Shown in pieces: positions 1 to 8,261 of a stretch of 64,000 bases of DNA. The notes beneath the pieces are model-generated. The model was not told the origin of the DNA. It saw nothing but the letters and a program-made list of their open reading frames with translations, and did not search any database. Position 1 is the first letter of the stretch. Every line of letters starts with the position of its first letter. Source of the DNA: Lysobacter_I brunescens (GTDB taxonomy: Bacteria > Pseudomonadota > Gammaproteobacteria > Xanthomonadales > Xanthomonadaceae); the NCBI RefSeq assembly GCF_042677005.1, contig NZ_JBHTIF010000001.1, forward strand, positions 558,001 to 622,000. The letters run 5' to 3'. The position numbers and the translations under genes were made by a program.

Positions 1-1962
1 GAGCAGATCCAGCCGGCCACGCTGACGCACGACGCGCATTCGCCCGATCCGCTGCCGGCAGGGCTGTCCGTCACCCATTCGCCGGCCGCCAGCGGCCTGG
101 AGGAAACCCTCACCATCACCGGCGCGGGCGCGACGATCCGCATCGATGGCCAGGCGGTCGCCGCCGACAGCGCCGGTCGCGTGCGCACCACCGTATCGCC
201 GAACACGCAAAAGCGCATCGAGGTGGAATGGCCCGCGCAGCGCACGGAGGAAACCTTCGGCCTGTTCTTCGACTTCGACAAACCCGCCGAAGCCGGCTGG
301 CGGGTGAACCCGCCTTCGACCGAGTACCGCGCCTACGTCGAGAACACCACCACCGATCCCCGCTTCCGCGACGCGTCCGGGACGCTCCGCATCGAGGGCG
401 ACGGCAACTGGAGCGGCAGCGAGCGCGGCGCGGACCGGCTGCGCGCCTGGATCCAGTCCCTGCCGACGCCGCGCAACGTCCGCGTCGAAGCCTATGCGAG
501 CCACGAGCACGCGAGCGGCGCAGGCGAAGCCCCGCGCGCGCAGCACAACATGCGCCTGGCGCAGCGCAGGCGCGACGTGGCGCTGGCGATCGTGCAGCGC
601 GCGGGCGGCACCGTCGCCGGTGGCAGCGCGCACGGCGACGCGCCGGCCTCCAACCGTCCGGGTAGCCATTCGGCGATGGGCGGCGATCCGGACAACCGCG
701 TGGTGCACGTGATCGGCCAGCGTGCCGCGAGCGCGCCATCGCGCTGGTCGGGGACGCTGCGTCGACCCGCCTCGATCCGTCCGGAGCCCCAGCCGCAACC
801 TCAGCCGCAACCCCAGCCGCAACCTCAGCCTCAGCCGCAGCCGCAGCCGCAGCCGCAGCCGCGCCCACCGGCCGCAGGCGGCGGCAATGCGCCGGTCGCG
901 GTGTCGCTCAAGCTGAAGTTCGTGCGCCAGGAAGAACGCAAGACCCTCACCCTGCGCTACAACCGTGCGGAAGCGACCCGTCGCACCTATGCCCCGCAGG
1001 GCTTCTTCGGCCTGCTCCTCGGCGACCTGCGCAACAAGGACAAGTATTTCCGCGAGATCGACCTGGCCGATCCCTTCTTCCGGCAATTCAAGGTCGAAGC
1101 GAGCTGCCCGATCGACTTCGCGCGGATCGGCATGCTCTCGGCGCAGGTCGCGCTGGACTACGGCGATGCCGCGCGCCCGCAGGACCACCGCCACGACGAT
1201 TTCACCTTCCTGCCCGGCGATGCCTCCACGCAGACGTTCGAGGTCTTCATGAATTCGACCCGCGACGTCGAATACGCGGCGGGCTTCCAGTACCACTTCG
1301 ACCCGCAGTCGGACTGGGCGGCCGACCGGCACAGCTACGAGGTTCCGTCGCGGGACACTGCGGATCGCACGCTGTTCGTCAATCCCTACGAGCACGTGGA
1401 GTTCCGCGAAATCGCCGCGACGCCCGGCGACGTGGACTGGGAGATCGTCGAAGCGATCGAAGTGCGCCTGCAGGCGCGCGGCTACGCCTCGCCGGAACCG
1501 CGCGCCGCCCTCATGCTCACCGCGGATGGCGGAGCGCAGACATGGAAACTGCGCGGCGCGAAGCCTGCGCCGGCGAATCGCGGTGTCACCGTGCAGTACG
1601 TGCAGCGGCTCAAGGACGGTACCTCCGAACGCACGACGCCGGTGGAGGTCGACATCCCGCAACTGGTGGTCCACGACCTGTTCGCGTCCGCGCTGCGCCT
1701 GGAATTCATTCCGCTGTTCGATCCCGCCTCGGTCAGCCGCGTGTTCATCGATGTGGAGTATCGCGACACGGACAACGCCTACGAGCGGAGCGAGCGCCTG
1801 GAGCTGCGCGGCGACGCCACCGATCCCGTGAAGCTTCGCATCGCCCTGCGCGACGGCACCCTGCGCCGCTATCGCCGCCGCTTCACCTTCGTCGGCACAG
1901 CGGGCACGTTCGACCAGCGGGCATGGGAAGAGAGCGAGGAAGAACTGGTCCCGGTGCGATGA
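1..1962 (+). CDS. OmpA-like domain protein with Pro-Gln linker, 5' end missing
   Basis: The frame is open from the first base, so the gene begins left of the window; about 653 codons are visible. Codons 80-240 look like an OmpA/MotB-type peptidoglycan-associating domain: an FFDFDKP strand, a later RVEAYASHEH segment in the place of the usual RIEGHAD motif, and an LAQRRRDVALAIV helix. A run of twelve Pro-Gln pairs follows as a probable extended linker. The remaining roughly 360 residues are beta-rich and unrecognised. There is no transmembrane stretch in the visible part. The stop overlaps the next start (ATGA), so the three genes here are almost certainly co-transcribed. The OmpA assignment is moderately sure; the function of the C-terminal part is unknown. 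Confidence 0.7.
   Translation, partial: EQIQPATLTHDAHSPDPLPAGLSVTHSPAASGLEETLTITGAGATIRIDGQAVAADSAGRVRTTVSPNTQKRIEVEWPAQRTEETFGLFFDFDKPAEAGWRVNPPSTEYRAYVENTTTDPRFRDASGTLRIEGDGNWSGSERGADRLRAWIQSLPTPRNVRVEAYASHEHASGAGEAPRAQHNMRLAQRRRDVALAIVQRAGGTVAGGSAHGDAPASNRPGSHSAMGGDPDNRVVHVIGQRAASAPSRWSGTLRRPASIRPEPQPQPQPQPQPQPQPQPQPQPQPQPRPPAAGGGNAPVAVSLKLKFVRQEERKTLTLRYNRAEATRRTYAPQGFFGLLLGDLRNKDKYFREIDLADPFFRQFKVEASCPIDFARIGMLSAQVALDYGDAARPQDHRHDDFTFLPGDASTQTFEVFMNSTRDVEYAAGFQYHFDPQSDWAADRHSYEVPSRDTADRTLFVNPYEHVEFREIAATPGDVDWEIVEAIEVRLQARGYASPEPRAALMLTADGGAQTWKLRGAKPAPANRGVTVQYVQRLKDGTSERTTPVEVDIPQLVVHDLFASALRLEFIPLFDPASVSRVFIDVEYRDTDNAYERSERLELRGDATDPVKLRIALRDGTLRRYRRRFTFVGTAGTFDQRAWEESEEELVPVR
787..858 (+). 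repeat. In-frame Pro-Gln hexanucleotide repeat (12 units)
   Basis: Twelve consecutive CCN-CAR codon pairs encode (PQ)12 inside the OmpA-like gene. Codon variation (CCC, CCG, CCT with CAA or CAG) shows an old repeat in the first half, while the last four units are identical CCGCAG and could slip. It probably forms a rigid spacer between the OmpA-like domain and the C-terminal domain. Confidence 0.9.
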
Positions 1963-2894
1963 ACGCGCAAGCCTGCCCAACTGCCGACGCACGGCTGTCG
2001 CTGTCGCCACTGCCCGCCGGCATCGACGCCACGCTGGCGCGCCTGGCGGGCCCGCTGCCGCAGGCCGCGACGATCGCGGAGGCCTGGCTGCGCCGCGTGC
2101 TGTCGCCGATCGGCGACAGCCTGTGGCCGGAGATGGCGTGGCGCTTCAGTCGGCTCACCTCATCGGGCATGCCGATGGAGTTCGCGTGGTCGTCGCGCGA
2201 GACCGCGGTGCGCTGGACGGCCGAGGTCGCGGCGCCGGAATCCGATGAGCGCGCGCGACTGGCCATCGCCGCTGCCCACCTGCCCGACCGGGAGCGCATC
2301 GACCTGGCGCCGTGGCATCGGCTCCAGCGCGACGCACGACTGAAGTACGGGGCCTGGCTCGGCATGCGCCATGCCCACGACACGGTCGGCAAGCTCTACG
2401 TGGAGCTGCCTGCAGGCATCGCGCTGCCCGACCGCCATCACCACCCGTTGCTGCGCGCCGACGGCATGGCCTGGCGCATGGTCGGCCTGAACGTCGATGG
2501 CAGCCGCGAGTATTACGGCCAGGGGACATCGCTGGATCGCGCGACGGTCGGCCGGCTCGCCGATGCCGTGACCGGAAACGGCGCGGCGCTGGAGACGCTG
2601 CTCGCCGCCCTGACCCGCCGGCAGGAGCTGCCCCGGCCTTCGGGACTGAGCCTCACGCTCGATGCCGAAGGCCGCGCGCTCGCGCTGACCTGGTTCATCT
2701 TCGCCAAGGCACTGTTCCGCGACGACACCGAAGCGGCCACCACGCTCGGCGCACTCTGCGATGGCGCGCCGCGCGCGGTCCATGCCGCGCTCGTCGCCGG
2801 CAGCGACGACGGCGCCTGGCGACACGGCATGGTCGGCGCGGGCATCGACGTGAAGGGCAGGACATGGCTGCAGTGCGGCCTGCGCCCGACCTGA
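1959..2894 (+). CDS. Unknown protein, middle gene of the OmpA/cyclase-like operon
   Basis: This 311 aa protein is not recognised. The start overlaps the stop of the OmpA-like gene by four bases (ATGA), typical of translational coupling. It has no signal peptide and no transmembrane helix, so it is probably cytoplasmic. It is rich in Ala, Arg and Leu, with short beta-like segments such as KLYVELPAG and MVGLNVDGSREYYGQG in the middle third and a mostly helical C-terminal third. Its 3' end overlaps the next gene by 31 bases. Genes this tightly packed usually encode proteins working in one complex or pathway. The function is unknown. Confidence 0.75.
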   Translation: MNAQACPTADARLSLSPLPAGIDATLARLAGPLPQAATIAEAWLRRVLSPIGDSLWPEMAWRFSRLTSSGMPMEFAWSSRETAVRWTAEVAAPESDERARLAIAAAHLPDRERIDLAPWHRLQRDARLKYGAWLGMRHAHDTVGKLYVELPAGIALPDRHHHPLLRADGMAWRMVGLNVDGSREYYGQGTSLDRATVGRLADAVTGNGAALETLLAALTRRQELPRPSGLSLTLDAEGRALALTWFIFAKALFRDDTEAATTLGALCDGAPRAVHAALVAGSDDGAWRHGMVGAGIDVKGRTWLQCGLRPT

Positions 2895-3724
2895 GCCGCG
2901 CGTCGACGTGGCCGGACGGCGTCGATGCCGACGGCATCGTGCCCAGCATGTTCGAGCACGGCGTGTTCGAGCACGGCGGCCAGCGGCGCGAGGACCGCAA
3001 TGGATTCGTCGGCGCGCTCGCCGTGCGCGCACTGCGTCGCCAGGGACGCGCGGTCCCGGACGTGATGCTCGACGCGCTGGAGCGCTGTCGGCATGGCGAA
3101 GGCGGTTTCGGTTTCTGGCCGGAGCACGCACACCCGGCCTGGGCACCCGCGCTGCCGGGCGATGCCGACGACACCGCGATCATGCTCTTCGAACTCGTGC
3201 GCGCAGGCCGCATCGACATCGATGCGGCACGACGGACGGCCTGCCGCACCATCGGTCGGCACCGCATCGCCACGCTGCCGCTGCTGCGCCCGCCATGGCT
3301 GCGCACCGGCGTCTTCTCGACCTGGCATCGCGCAGGACGCAGCCACGATGTGATCGACTGCACGGCGACCGCGAACGTGCTCGCGTTGCTGGCCGCGCTG
3401 TCGCTCGACCATCTTCCGGGCGCATCCGCCGCGACCGCGATGCTCGCCGATGCCGTGGCCTGGGCCGGCGATGCGCCGGCGCGCGCGGCAAGCCTGTCGC
3501 CGTTCTATCCGGATCCGGCCGAACTCGTGCTGGCGCTGACGCACGCCGTGGAGGCCGGCGCGCACGCCTTGCGCCCGGTGCGCGATGCGGCCGCCGGCAG
3601 CGCCTGGGGCCGCGATGCCGAAGCGCGCACGCACGACGACGCGTATCCGGTCTGCGGCAGCGCCTACGGCATCGCGGTGTGGCGCGCGCCCGTCCTCGCG
3701 CGCATCCGCGCGGGCGCTGCCTGA
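2864..3724 (+). CDS. Prenyltransferase/squalene-cyclase-like alpha-barrel protein
   Basis: This 286 aa protein has features of the alpha/alpha-barrel superfamily of terpene cyclases and prenyltransferases: a GFGFWP motif (residues 81-86) followed by GDADDTAIML (99-108), then GVFSTWH (149-155) and DCTATANVLALLAAL (165-179). The DADDTA segment resembles the acidic DxDD motif of class II cyclases. However, the protein has less than half the length of a squalene-hopene cyclase and no clear QW repeats, so it could be a structural relative without cyclase activity. The chosen ATG lies 31 bases inside the preceding gene and the motifs start well downstream of it. No signal peptide is seen. Superfamily assignment is fairly likely; activity is inference. 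Confidence 0.65.
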   Translation: MAAVRPAPDLSRASTWPDGVDADGIVPSMFEHGVFEHGGQRREDRNGFVGALAVRALRRQGRAVPDVMLDALERCRHGEGGFGFWPEHAHPAWAPALPGDADDTAIMLFELVRAGRIDIDAARRTACRTIGRHRIATLPLLRPPWLRTGVFSTWHRAGRSHDVIDCTATANVLALLAALSLDHLPGASAATAMLADAVAWAGDAPARAASLSPFYPDPAELVLALTHAVEAGAHALRPVRDAAAGSAWGRDAEARTHDDAYPVCGSAYGIAVWRAPVLARIRAGAA

Positions 3725-3742
3725 AGCCTCGACGACAAACTG

Positions 3743-3772
3743 CGACGGCGCCGGATCGCTCCGGCGCCGTCG
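3743..3772. terminator. Bidirectional terminator between convergent operons
   Basis: A perfect 13-bp stem (CGACGGCGCCGGA with its complement) encloses a TCGC loop. It lies 18 bp after the cyclase-like gene and 29 bp after amtB, which converge here, so it can end both transcripts. There is no strong T tract on either side. Confidence 0.8.
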
Positions 3773-3801
3773 GTCACGCATGCGGTCGCAGGCCGACCGC
3801 C

Positions 3802-5373
3802 TCAGTGCTCGTAAGCGGCCTCGCCATGCGACGCGATGTCCAGGCCTTCGCGTTCGGCATCCTCGTTCACGCGCAGGCCGACCGTGTACTTCACGACCAT
3901 GAAGGCGACCAGCGAGACCACGCCGGACAATGCCACGGTGACCAGCACGCCCTGCAGCTGCACCCAGACCTGGGAGGCGATGCTGTAGTCGGCGAGCGCG
4001 GTTTCGGTGACGTAGTCCCACAGGCCCGCACCGCCCAGCGACGGCGCCGCGAACACGCCGGTGAGCAGCGCACCGGCGATGCCGCCGACGCCGTGCACGC
4101 CGAACACGTCGAGGGAGTCGTCGGCGCGCAGCAGCTTCTTCAGGCCGGTGACGCCCCAGAAGCAGACCACGCCGGCGATGGCACCCATCGCGATCGCACC
4201 CATCAGGCCGACCAGACCGGCCGCCGGGGTGATCGCCACCAGGCCGGCGACCGCGCCCGAGGCGCCGCCGAGCATCGACGGCTTGCCGCGCGCGATCCAC
4301 TCCGCCGCGCTCCAGCTCAGCACCGCTGCGGCGGTGGCGAGGAAGGTGTTGACGAAGGCGAGCGCGGCCACGCCGTTGGCTTCCAGCGCGGAGCCGGCGT
4401 TGAAGCCGAACCAGCCGACCCACAGGATCGAGGCGCCGACCATGGTCTGGGTGAGGTTGTGCGGCTTGATCGCCTCGCGCTTGTAGCCGATGCGCGGACC
4501 GATCACGTAGGCGCCGACCAGACCGGCGATCGCGGCGTTGATGTGCACCACGGTGCCGCCGGCGAAATCCAGTGCGCCCTTGGCCCAGAGGAAACCGGCG
4601 GCGGCGGTCGCGGTCTTCGCGGCCTCGGCGTCGGTGAACGCATCGGGACCGGGGAAGAACCACACCATGTGCGCCATCGGCGTGTAGGCGAAGGTGAACC
4701 AGATCACCGTGAACAGCAGCACGCCGGCGAATTTCACGCGTTCGGCGAACGCACCGACGATCAGCGCGCAGGTGATGCAGGCGAACGCGCCCTGGAACAC
4801 GAAGAACACCAGTTCTGGGATGTACACGCCCTTGGTGAAGGTCGCGGCCATCGCGCCGTTGAGGCCGGCGCCGAACAGGCGGTCGCCGCCGCCGATGAAG
4901 GCGTTGCCGGCGGTGAACGCGAGGCTGTAGCCGTACACCGCCCACAGCACCGCGACCAGCGAGAACACCACCAGGCATTGCATCAGGATCGACAGCACGT
5001 TCTTGCTGCGCACCAGGCCACCGTAGAACAGCGCAAGGCCCGGCAGCGCCATGAAGATCACCAACGCGGCGCAGACCATGATCCACGCGGTGTCGCCCTT
5101 GTTGGCAGTCGGCGCGGGTGCGGGTGCGGCCTCTGCGGCGGCATCCGCCGCAGGCGCGGCCGGGGCAGTTGCTGCTTCGGCCGGTGCAGCGTCGGCAGGC
5201 GCGGCGTCTGCAGGTGCGGCATCAGAAGATGTCGCCGCGACGGACTCGCTTGCGACGGGTGCCTCCGGGGCGGTCTGCGCGGAGGCGAGGAAGGTCGAAC
5301 AGAGGGTGGTCGCAGCGAGCAGCATCGCGAAAGCGAATGCACGGGCGCGCGACCCGGACAGGGCAGTCGTCAT
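3802..5373 (-). CDS. amtB: Ammonium transporter AmtB
   Basis: This 523 aa inner-membrane ammonium channel of the Amt/Mep/Rh family has eleven expected membrane helices. The Amt domain begins about residue 93 (GDTAWIMVCAALVIFMALPG). The conduction-pore twin histidines are H277 (in VVHINAAIAG) and H427 (in FGVHGVGGI). The N-terminus has a cleavable-type signal peptide (residues 1-32), followed by an unusual Ala/Pro/Asp-rich stretch (about 35-92) before the first helix. The ATG was chosen because it follows a GGAG and starts the signal peptide; an upstream extension in frame is only shadow sequence. It lies 22 bp behind glnK, the standard glnK-amtB order in which GlnK binds and shuts AmtB. Confidence 0.97.
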   Translation of the reverse strand: MTTALSGSRARAFAFAMLLAATTLCSTFLASAQTAPEAPVASESVAATSSDAAPADAAPADAAPAEAATAPAAPAADAAAEAAPAPAPTANKGDTAWIMVCAALVIFMALPGLALFYGGLVRSKNVLSILMQCLVVFSLVAVLWAVYGYSLAFTAGNAFIGGGDRLFGAGLNGAMAATFTKGVYIPELVFFVFQGAFACITCALIVGAFAERVKFAGVLLFTVIWFTFAYTPMAHMVWFFPGPDAFTDAEAAKTATAAAGFLWAKGALDFAGGTVVHINAAIAGLVGAYVIGPRIGYKREAIKPHNLTQTMVGASILWVGWFGFNAGSALEANGVAALAFVNTFLATAAAVLSWSAAEWIARGKPSMLGGASGAVAGLVAITPAAGLVGLMGAIAMGAIAGVVCFWGVTGLKKLLRADDSLDVFGVHGVGGIAGALLTGVFAAPSLGGAGLWDYVTETALADYSIASQVWVQLQGVLVTVALSGVVSLVAFMVVKYTVGLRVNEDAEREGLDIASHGEAAYEH

Positions 5374-5395
5374 GGGACGGTCTCCGAGGTGTGGG

Positions 5396-5734
5396 TTAGA
5401 GCGCGTCCGCGCCGACTTCGCCGGTGCGGATGCGGATGACCTGTTCCAGCGCGACGACGAAGATCTTGCCGTCGCCGATCTTGCCGGTGCCGGCGGATTG
5501 CTGGATGGCCTCGATCGCGGCATCGAGCTGGTCCGTGGACACCGCGACCTCGACCTTGATCTTGGGCAGGAAATCCACGACGTACTCGGCGCCGCGATAC
5601 AGCTCGGTATGACCCTTCTGTCGCCCGAAGCCTTTCACTTCGGTGACGGTGATGCCGGACACGCCGATCTCGGACAGGGCTTCGCGCACCTCGTCGAGTT
5701 TGAACGGCCGGATGATGGCGGTGATCAGTTTCAT
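5396..5734 (-). CDS. glnK: Nitrogen regulatory protein P-II (GlnK type)
   Basis: This 112 aa protein is the standard P-II length, starting MKLITAIIRPFKLDEVREAL. The T-loop carries the uridylylation residue Tyr51 (RGAEYVVDFLPK), and the C-terminal signature GTGKIGDGKIFV is present. P-II proteins sense 2-oxoglutarate, ATP/ADP and glutamine (through GlnD) and control AmtB, glutamine synthetase adenylylation and NtrB. It is called GlnK rather than GlnB because it is directly upstream of amtB on the same strand. Sequence alone does not separate the two paralogues with certainty. I found no good sigma-54 match in the 330 bp upstream, in contrast to glnA. Confidence 0.96.
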   Translation of the reverse strand: MKLITAIIRPFKLDEVREALSEIGVSGITVTEVKGFGRQKGHTELYRGAEYVVDFLPKIKVEVAVSTDQLDAAIEAIQQSAGTGKIGDGKIFVVALEQVIRIRTGEVGADAL

Positions 5735-6066
5735 GCGCTCTCCCCGTGTGGACGGAGCGCCGGATGCCTGCGCAAGCGCACCACGCGCTCCAGGATGAAC
5801 GCCGGTCGTGGCGGATCGATGCACGCAGGCGTCGATCCGCCCCGCCGGCTCCCGTCCGGGATACCGCACCGCATTCCGACGTGGGGAAGGAAGCTGCGAT
5901 GCGTCTCCCGCGACCTCGTCGCCGCCCGCGTCTTCCGTCGAAGCGCGCGCACGGCCTTGAACCCTTGAACTGATGTGGGCCGGCGCAGAGCGCCAGGCCG
6001 CATACCGCACTCTCGTTCGCCCCGGCCCGGGGCGTCTGCCTCGTTCCTCTCGTCAGGCCCGAACCG
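5735..6066. other. Intergenic region upstream of glnK
   Basis: About 330 bp separate glnK from the GNAT gene and should hold the glnK-amtB promoter. Open frames here are short and look like shadows. I searched by eye for TGGCAC-N5-TTGC and for TGCACC-N5-GGTGCA and found no convincing copy. No RNA gene was recognised. Confidence 0.5.
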
Positions 6067-6522
6067 TCACAGTTCGAGCGTCATGAACACACTCCAGGGG
6101 TCGTCGACGTAATCCGCGAACGGACCGCACATCACGAACCCGAACCGCTCGTACAGCATGCGCGCCGGCATGAACACCTCGGGCGAACCGGTTTCCAGGC
6201 TCAGCCGCCGGTAGCCGCGCTCGCGCGCCGTCGCCACGATGTGGCGCAGCAATGTTGCCGCCACGCCCTTGTTGCGATGCACCGGTGCGGTGCGCATCGA
6301 CTTGATCTCGCCGTGCGTGCCGTCCAGCGCCTTCAACGCGCCGCATCCGAGCAGCGCTTCGCCCTCCCACGCCGTCCAGAAAGTGATGTCCGGACGACGC
6401 AGTTTGTCCAGATCCAGCGCATGTACGCTCTCCGGCGGCGAATGCCGGTGCATGTCGTCGAGATGGTCCTGCAGGAACCTGGCGATCTCGACACCGCGCA
6501 GGTCGTCGATGCGGATGTCCAC
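6067..6522 (-). CDS. GNAT family N-acetyltransferase
   Basis: This 151 aa protein matches the GNAT acyl-CoA acetyltransferase fold in length and pattern. Strand beta4 and the acetyl-CoA pyrophosphate loop are seen at IKSMRTAPVHRNKGVAATLL, where the usual Q/RxxGxG/A motif appears as RNKGVA. The C-terminal LYERFGFVMCGPFADY is the typical final strand-helix-strand. The segment ITFWTAWEGEALLGCGALK resembles the YsnE subgroup, whose substrate is not settled. It is cytoplasmic. It sits between glnK and glnA on the same strand but is separated from glnA by a repeat-rich spacer, so co-transcription is doubtful. Confidence 0.9.
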   Translation of the reverse strand: MDIRIDDLRGVEIARFLQDHLDDMHRHSPPESVHALDLDKLRRPDITFWTAWEGEALLGCGALKALDGTHGEIKSMRTAPVHRNKGVAATLLRHIVATARERGYRRLSLETGSPEVFMPARMLYERFGFVMCGPFADYVDDPWSVFMTLEL

Positions 6523-6538
6523 GATGCCGATATCCCCC

Positions 6539-6567
6539 TGTCATCCCGAACGCATGTGAGGGACCTG
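6539..6567. repeat. REP-like element, copy 1
   Basis: The motif TGTCATCCCGAAC...GTGAGGGACCTG lies 16 bp upstream of the GNAT start. Two more copies occur at 20018-20045 (same orientation) and 20667-20694 (inverted). The internal part (CCCGAACGCATGTGAGGG) differs by small changes between copies. It looks like a dispersed repetitive extragenic element. Confidence 0.75.
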
Positions 6568-6608
6568 TTTGTTGGCGGTGGCGAAACGCCCCCACCCCAG
6601 CCCTCCCT

Positions 6609-6704
6609 GCCAGCAGGCATAGCCTGCTGGCGTTCGTCAGCGCACGGAGCAGTGCTCCGTAATCGCGCCTCCTCACCCCCCGCGCGCGGGGGAGGGAGAT
6701 GAGG
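6609..6704. repeat. Cluster of three hairpins downstream of glnA
   Basis: Three strong palindromes lie between the end of glnA and the GNAT gene. At 6609-6631 there is GCCAGCAGGC with its exact complement around a 3-nt loop. At 6644-6660 there is ACGGAGCA with its complement around one base. At 6671-6704 there is a CCTCA/TGAGG stem enclosing a CCCCCGCGCGCGGGGG palindrome. The last sits 3 bp from the glnA stop codon and may terminate glnA; together they resemble an extragenic repeat block. Confidence 0.7.
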
Positions 6705-6706
6705 CA

Positions 6707-8116
6707 TCAGATCGTGTAGTACATCTGGTACTCGAGCGGATGCGTCGCGGCGCGGAAACGCGTCACTTCCTGCATCTTCAGCGCGATGTAGCCGTCGATG
6801 AAGTCGTCGGTGAACACGCCGCCGGCCTTGAGGAACTCGCGGTCCTTGTCCAGCGCTTCCAGCGCCTGGTCCAGCGAGTGGCAGACGGTCGGAATCGCCT
6901 TCTCTTCTTCCGGCGGCAGGTCGTACAGGTCCTTGTTGCTCGGCTCGCCCGGATCGATCTGGTTCTTGATGCCGTCGAGGCCGGCCATCATCAGCGCGGC
7001 GAAGGTGAGGTAGCCGGAGTTCATCGGATCGGGGAAGCGGATCTCGATGCGGCGGGCCTTCGGGTTCGCCACGTACGGGATGCGGCACGAGGCCGAGCGG
7101 TTGCTCGCCGAGTAGGCCAGCATCACCGGCGCTTCGAAGCCCGGCACCAGGCGCTTGTAGCTGTTGGTGGTCGAGTTGGCGAAGGCGTTGATCGCGCGGG
7201 CGTGCTTGAAGATGCCGCCGATGTACCACAGCGCCATCTGCGACAGACCACCGTAGCCGTCGCCGGAGAACAGGTTCACGCCGCCCTTGGCCAGCGACTG
7301 GTGCACGTGCATGCCGCTGCCGTTGTCACCGACGATCGGCTTGGGCATGAAGGTCGCGGTCTTGCCGTTGCGGTGCGCGACGTTCTTGATGACGTACTTC
7401 ATCGTCAGCAGGTCGTCGGCCTTCTTCACCAGCGTGCTGAACTTGGTGCCGATCTCGCACTGGCCGGCGTTCGCGACTTCGTGGTGGTGCACTTCGACTT
7501 CGATGCCCAGCGAGGTGAGCGTCTTGCACATCTCGGCGCGCAGGTCGTGCAGCGAGTCGAGCGGGGCGACCGGGAAGTAGCCGCCCTTCACCATCGGGCG
7601 GTAGCCGGTGTTGCCGCCGGCGTATTCGCGGCCCGAGTTCCAGTGCGCTTCTTCCGAGTCGATGTGGAAGAAGGTGTGGCCCATTTCATTGGCGAAACGG
7701 ACGCTGTCGAAGATGAAGAATTCCGGTTCCGGGCCGAAGAAGGCCTGGTCGGCGATGCCGCTGGCCTTGAGGTAGGCCTCGGCGCGCTTGGCCACGCCGC
7801 GCGGGTCGCGCGAGTAGGCCTGCATGGTCGCCGGGTCGAGGATGTCGCAGGTCAGCACGACGGTCGGGTCGGCGGTGAACGGGTCGAGGAAGGCGGTCGA
7901 CGGATCGGGCAGCAGCACCATGTCCGATTCGTTGATGCCCTTCCAGCCGCTGATCGACGAGCCGTCGAACATCTTGCCGTCCTCGAACAGGCCGGGTTCG
8001 ACGATCGAGGCCGGGAAGGTCACGTGGTGCTGCACGCCGCGCATGTCGGCGAAGCGCAGGTCGACGAATTCGACCTTGTGGTCCTTGATCAGTTTTTCGA
8101 CGTGTTCGAGGGACAT
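6707..8116 (-). CDS. glnA: Glutamine synthetase type I
   Basis: This 469 aa enzyme joins ammonia and glutamate with ATP to make glutamine, as a cytoplasmic dodecamer. It is the exact GSI-beta length. Visible signatures are the N-terminal FDGSSISGWKGINESDM, the metal/ATP-binding FFGPEPEFFIFD and NGSGMHVHQSL, and NRSASCRIP. NKDLYDLPPEE carries the tyrosine that GlnE adenylylates in this subclass. The ATG at 8116 follows a GGAG; longer in-frame starts lack support. Regulation is visible: a perfect sigma-54 promoter starts about 38 bp upstream and two NtrC-type dyads lie further upstream, so expression should rise in nitrogen limitation. Confidence 0.98.
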   Translation of the reverse strand: MSLEHVEKLIKDHKVEFVDLRFADMRGVQHHVTFPASIVEPGLFEDGKMFDGSSISGWKGINESDMVLLPDPSTAFLDPFTADPTVVLTCDILDPATMQAYSRDPRGVAKRAEAYLKASGIADQAFFGPEPEFFIFDSVRFANEMGHTFFHIDSEEAHWNSGREYAGGNTGYRPMVKGGYFPVAPLDSLHDLRAEMCKTLTSLGIEVEVHHHEVANAGQCEIGTKFSTLVKKADDLLTMKYVIKNVAHRNGKTATFMPKPIVGDNGSGMHVHQSLAKGGVNLFSGDGYGGLSQMALWYIGGIFKHARAINAFANSTTNSYKRLVPGFEAPVMLAYSASNRSASCRIPYVANPKARRIEIRFPDPMNSGYLTFAALMMAGLDGIKNQIDPGEPSNKDLYDLPPEEEKAIPTVCHSLDQALEALDKDREFLKAGGVFTDDFIDGYIALKMQEVTRFRAATHPLEYQMYYTI

Positions 8117-8153
8117 CTCGGAAACTCCGGCAGGGTGAGGAATGCCTCTCCCA

Positions 8154-8170
8154 TTGCAAGGGGCGTGCCA
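8154..8170 (-). promoter_or_regulatory. Sigma-54 (RpoN) promoter of glnA
   Basis: Read on the minus strand the sequence is TGGCACGCCCCTTGCAA. It matches the -24/-12 consensus (TGGCACG-N4-TTGCA) at every conserved position, with exactly ten bases between GG and GC. The transcription start is expected near 8144, about 28 bases before the glnA ATG. Confidence 0.95.
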
Positions 8171-8231
8171 GCCAGTTTCGTCACGCAAGCCATTGATTCC
8201 ACGCGGGCAAGCTGCTTCCCCGAATCACGAT

Positions 8232-8248
8232 CGCACCAATCTGGTGCA
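8232..8248. promoter_or_regulatory. NtrC-type enhancer dyad, strong site
   Basis: CGCACC-AATCT-GGTGCA matches the NtrC consensus TGCACC-N5-GGTGCA at 11 of 12 positions and is centred about 96 bp upstream of the predicted glnA start. This is the position and symmetry expected for the NtrC enhancer that activates sigma-54 polymerase. Confidence 0.9.
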
Positions 8249-8261
8249 GCCAAGGCTGGAT

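Noticed and set aside
5750..5790. Possible sigma-54 site upstream of glnK (GTGGTGCGCTTGCGC on the minus strand)
   Set aside because: The spacing between GG and GC does not fit the strict ten bases, and the -24 half is poor.
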